Shown: in pieces, positions 60,031 through 64,000 of the stretch
How the letters are laid out: each line of letters begins with the position of its first letter
How positions within the stretch are numbered: the stretch's first letter is position 1
NCBI GenBank assembly: GCA_031472005.1
Contig: PZJY01000005.1
Span: 2,108,001 to 2,172,000 of the forward strand
Reading direction: 5' to 3'
DNA: 64,000 nucleotides
DNA from: Tetracladium setigerum
Taxonomy: Eukaryota > Ascomycota > Leotiomycetes > Helotiales
Translations under genes and position numbers: made by a program
Notes under the pieces: model-generated
The model's database searches: none
Seen by the model: the letters and a program-made list of their open reading frames with translations, nothing else
What the model was told of the DNA's origin: nothing

Positions 60031-62111
60031 TCGCCCCGACAAAACGGCTAAGTGGTGTTTTCTTTCTGATTGTGGCAGAGTATCAAGTATTCTTTTTGTC
60101 GTACAACAGCAAGGCGAGCGAGATATATATGTTTGATAAGGAGGAGGAGGAACAAAATGTCAGAGTTTGTGCGGGGAAAAAGAAATTCGTATTCCACTTT
60201 TGACGGTCGCTTCCGCTGGAGGACCAAGACCGAGACCGAACCGAACAAGCGAGCACGCGAGAAACGTGACTTTTGAGCTCACGAGAAGAAGCAGAACAGG
60301 GCGAAAAGAAAGCCATTATGATTTGGTATCGAAGCGGTGACGAGACGTTTGCCTTTGGAGGCAAAACATGGATTGCGATCTTGTTGCGTGTAAACATTGC
60401 CTACAGTGGTACGAGCGAAGCGAGAGATGAGGGTTGTTTTGCCAAGGATTGAGCACAAGGTAAACAAACCCAGGAGAACGAGTTACGAAGCAGGTATCTC
60501 TCAAACCATATTTTTAAGGCCGTCGGGGTTCAATAGTCGGGCCTCCTGTACGCAGCTGGCTCGACTCCCTATCAGATGTCAGATTTTTAAGCTAGATTTT
60601 TAAGCCGTAGAAAAATATTAAAGACCCTCGAAGAGTATGGCCGTCATCACATCAATCCACCCCACCCCCCAGCACAAGCTACAAAGGCTAGAAAGGACGA
60701 AACGCTATCGCTTCGGTTATTTACAGACTATGCTTACCATAATATTAATGGCCGAATTTCTCACTTGAGGAAAAAAGATCCAGATGAATCTTTCCTCGCA
60801 GGCCTAATGGTTTATCAGATCACAACATTCTTCACGCGTTAGAATCAGCGGAGTACAATAATCTCTTACTTTCACCCTTTTGTCTCCCAATAAGTACTGG
60901 ACAGGATTAACAAATAAAACAGAGAAAGAAGGTAAACGGACCAGTTCTCTTCATCTTTCTGTTAGTCAGACACTTTCTCCGAATACTCATTTTGGAGTTT
61001 TAAGTCCAAGACGGACGGGGTGTGACAGTTTCGACCCCACTGGTCAACCTAAGTCCTAGAACCCCTAAGCCATGCATAAATCGGCAATTGGTCGCCCACA
61101 CAAAGACATGGTTTTCTTCTTCAATACCCATACACAAAAAGAGTAACGCATTACTGAATACAAATTGATGTGAGTCATGTTAAGAATGGCGTTATTATCA
61201 ATTCTCAATCACGACGGAAATACTACTTTGGGGTTACAGTACTCTACTCGGCGATCGTTCAAATGTAAGACTCACAAAATCTTCGAATACCCTGCATCAT
61301 GAGCGAGAACACTACCAAAGGGCACCTTCTTCAAGCTACGATCACACATTCTAGCTTATACTATACTTTTTCGTTGCAATTATTTTTGACAAGTTTCTTC
61401 AAATCTGATTGCGATTTAACATTGCTTCCGAAAGGCATAGGGCGATGTTCGTGCTTCTGCCCATCAATGCCTTTCTGCAAAGTCAGCTGTTATGAACATT
61501 TAAATTATCGCCGAGTAAAGATCCACTGAGTCACTCCTCCAGCAACCAATATTTTAACCATCCATACAAATCATTTTGCCGTTGAAACAGACTTCCTGCG
61601 GGTGTAAGCACTTTGCATTTAAGATCGTTCCATCAATGCAGAGCAAGCCCCAGCAAATGCGGACGAACCGACTATCATCGGATTTAGGAGAGAGGAAGCT
61701 GGAGAAATGCAGTGCACGGATCATCATGCAGCAACTTCTATGAACGGGACATATTTACATCATGATCCGAAGCAAACTTTCGGCGATAAGAGAAGAAGTA
61801 TCAATCTTTTATGCACAGAACGAAGAACGAGCATGGTGGACCGCTATCTGAAGACTAGGGCGGGGGGGGGGGGGGGATCTAGAGAGAAGTAAGCCACAAA
61901 TGCAAGACCTGGAGTTAAACTCGGCTTTTGCCAGAAAGTTTCCAGGCTGCATGCAAACTTCAGAATGAGATCATAGAAATATCTGAAAATATATGTATAT
62001 ATACATGAAGACATCATTCGGTTTAATATTTTTTTCAGATAAACAATTCGTTCTGAAACTCAACTGAGTACCATAGAATACTCACTCCTCTTCCTCCTAC
62101 ATTCACCCAAA
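60031..62111. other. 2.1-kb divergent intergenic region
   Basis: Contains promoters of the MFS gene (-) and the aldo-keto reductase (+). The only marked feature is a 15-G run. No protein-like frame was recognised. Confidence 0.5.
61862..61876. repeat. Homopolymer of 15 G
   Basis: Fifteen consecutive G after GGGC in an otherwise AT-rich stretch. The true length is uncertain in any assembly, and it could form a G-quadruplex. Confidence 0.8.
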
Positions 62112-63417
62112 ATGTCCTGGATCGCAACCCCTCCAAAGCCGGCAACTGCCCTCGGGCGCTATCGCCTCCTGTCACCTTCTGCGTCTGTGAGAGTCAGCCC
62201 GCTCTGTTTAGGAGCTATGAACTTTGGAGATTCATGGTACTTTTTCCAAACAAAACAGTCACCAGGGACTTTTAGAGCTGACAAAACCTTTTCAACAGGA
62301 AGAGTTTCATGGGTGAATGTGACAAGAAAACTACTTTTGAGATTCTCGACTACTTCTACAAGTCCGGCGGTAATTTCATCGATACCGCCAACAATTATCA
62401 GGTATTCTAGTTGTGTTGAAAGTAACATGGTTCTCGGGAGCTGACAACATACAGCAAGAGGAATCTGAGACCTGGATTGGCGAGTGGATGAAGGAGAGAA
62501 ACAACAGAGACCAAATGGTTATTGCCACCAAGTTTACGACTGCTTTCCGTGCTGGCCACGGAGACAAGGAGATCATCATCAATACCACTGGAAACGGCAC
62601 AAAGAGTTTGCACTTGTCACTCGAGGCCAGTTTGAAGAAGCTTCAAACCACATACATTGACGTGCTCTATGTCCACTGGTGGGATTTCACCTGCTCGGTA
62701 CGTTTGATCCAAGTGTTATTCTGGGAGCTATTTACTAATTTCTCTCATTCATAGATTCCGGAACTCATGCAGAGTTTGAACGTCATGGTCCAACAAGGCA
62801 AGGTCCTTTACCTCGGTATCTCAGATACACCCGCTTGGATCGTTTCAAAGGCAAATCAATACGCTCGAGATCATTCATTGAGACAATTCTCAGTGTACCA
62901 AGGCAGATGGTCGGCTGAACACAGAGACTTCGAAAGAGACATCATTCCCATGGCAGCTGACGAAGGAATGGCTTTGCTACCCTGGGGCTCCCTTGGAGGT
63001 GGAAACTTCAAGACAGATGAGCAGAGAAAAGAGCAACTAGGCAGGAAAATGGGTGAAGCGAGCGAAGATGCCATTAAAATCAGCAAGGTCCTGGAGAAGA
63101 TCGCCAACGAGAAAAACACCCAAATCACCAGCGTGGCGCTCGCATATGTCATGCACAAGGCCCCCTATGTGTTCCCAATTGTTGGAGGGAGAAATATCAA
63201 GCACCTGAAGGGGAACATTGAGGGATTGAGTGTACAGTTGACGGATGCCGATGTGAAGGAAATTGAAGAAGCTACCAAGTTTGATATTGGATTCCCTCAG
63301 AGCTTTTTGGGTGGCCCAGGCGGTGTCAAAAGTCCAGGGGATGTATTTTTGATGCAACTCGCAGAGACCCAGGATCATCTTCCTGTGAGGACGACTATTG
63401 GTGCAGCAAAAGAGTGA
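62112..63417 (+). CDS. Aldo-keto reductase, AAD/norsolorinic-acid-reductase-like
   Basis: Four exons (62112-62236, 62299-62401, 62455-62697, 62755-63417) give 377 residues with exact frame. The AKR signature runs SPLCLGAMNFGDSW. The catalytic Asp and Tyr lie in GGNFIDTANNYQ, Lys in MVIATKF and His in VLYVHWWD. The cofactor region includes VLYLGISDTPAWIVSKANQY and, near the end, PIVGGRNIKHLKGNIEGLSV, as in NADPH-binding AKR9-type enzymes (aryl-alcohol dehydrogenases and norsolorinic acid reductase). It probably reduces an aromatic or aliphatic aldehyde or ketone in the cytosol. No polyketide synthase or other core biosynthetic gene lies nearby, so a role in detoxification is as likely as one in secondary metabolism. 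Confidence 0.92.
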
Positions 63418-64000
63418 GGGAAGGGAGAGGGATTGATTGATATGGAACTGCCATAGCATCAGACTTATGCAGAAGACAGTCTCCCCAGAAGAGAGGAAAT
63501 GAAAGGGCAAAATTAAATGCTTCCTTTGTATTCGAAAAAGACGTGATGAAAGCAGGCAGGCTAGTAAAAATACTTTTAATGTATGGATTACCTTAAACAA
63601 TTAAGCGAGATTCCTCATTTTATCACTTCACGTTTGTCGTCAATACATGTTACCAGTACATTCCATTTTTGAACAGCCATTATCAAACAACATTAACAAG
63701 TATCTTTTTACCCATTAGGGCCTAATTTTGGACTGATCGTCAGAAAATGGAAGATAATCGCTGTGCGTAGATGATCACGTGATAAAACGAGTTCAGAAAT
63801 GAATGCCTGCCCCTTCAATGCTTGCCCCTTGAAGTCTGATTGTGAACAGAGCATCGGAGAGCATGGAGAAAGCTGTACAGTGCATGGGAGAAAGTGAGAA
63901 AGCTCACGACAAAAGATGTTTCTGAAAGGCAGAAGGGACTGACGAGGAGAACAGCTTCCAGTGCAATGTTATTTGTTGCTGAAAGGGAAGGAGTTGTTCG
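63418..64000. other. Gene-free right edge
   Basis: 583 nt after the aldo-keto reductase stop. It is AT-rich and no frame was recognised; the next gene presumably lies outside the window. Confidence 0.5.

Noticed and set aside
58306..63417. MFS permease plus aldo-keto reductase as a secondary-metabolite cluster
   Set aside because: No polyketide synthase, NRPS, terpene cyclase, P450 or Zn2Cys6 regulator lies nearby, and the two genes are 2.1 kb apart facing away from each other. Two common enzyme types are not enough.

Overview
This window is nuclear DNA of a filamentous ascomycete. The evidence is dense, mostly intact housekeeping genes with several 45-100 nt GT-AG introns each, ascomycete-type proteins (a seven-exon PKC1 with HR1, C2, C1 and kinase parts; Vps15; the Mdm33 and Mdv1 mitochondrial shape factors) and intergenic gaps of 0.1-4 kb. 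A Leotiomycete (Helotiales-like) is my best guess, supported weakly by protein style and by a degenerate minisatellite at 54.5-57.3 kb. This is inference; no search was possible.

Layout. 0-11.5 kb: a PNPOx-like FMN protein (-), the tRNA-synthetase cofactor Arc1 (-), a secreted 12-exon GH35 beta-galactosidase (+), Mdm33 (-) and a HAD phosphatase (+). 12-18 kb: Rieske protein RIP1 (+), chaperonin CCT1 (-) and prolyl-tRNA synthetase (+). 19-37.4 kb: mostly minus strand, with PKC1, a mitochondrial acyl-CoA dehydrogenase, an unrecognised C2-domain protein, a histone-fold Dpb3-like protein (+), U2 snRNP A' LEA1 and VPS15. 37.9-45.5 kb: a 105-residue hydrophilic protein (-), a type II membrane protein with a Cys-rich ectodomain (+) and a membrane protein with a cytosolic SH3 domain (+). 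46.4-54 kb: GMP synthase (+), BCP1 (+), chorismate mutase (-) and MDV1 (+). 54-58.3 kb has no genes but holds the minisatellite. 58.3-63.4 kb: an MFS monocarboxylate-type transporter (-) and an aldo-keto reductase (+).

I rebuilt exon structures by hand and checked that the summed exon lengths are divisible by three. Fourteen multi-exon models and two single-exon genes close exactly. Six genes (acyl-CoA dehydrogenase, C2-domain protein, LEA1, VPS15, MDV1, MFS transporter) each fail by one missing base, and VPS15 fails twice. In every case one extra C or G in a short C/G run restores a protein that reads through conserved sequence. This is the strongest unusual signal here: probably systematic homopolymer undercalling in the assembly, not seven independent gene deaths.

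Functional ties are of the housekeeping kind (mitochondrial shape: Mdm33, Mdv1; translation: Arc1, ProRS; purine and aromatic synthesis: Gua1, Aro7; wall integrity and surface sensing: PKC1, the SH3 membrane protein). No operon-like cluster, CRISPR array, phage or transposase was found. No secondary-metabolite core enzyme accompanies the transporter and reductase at the right end.
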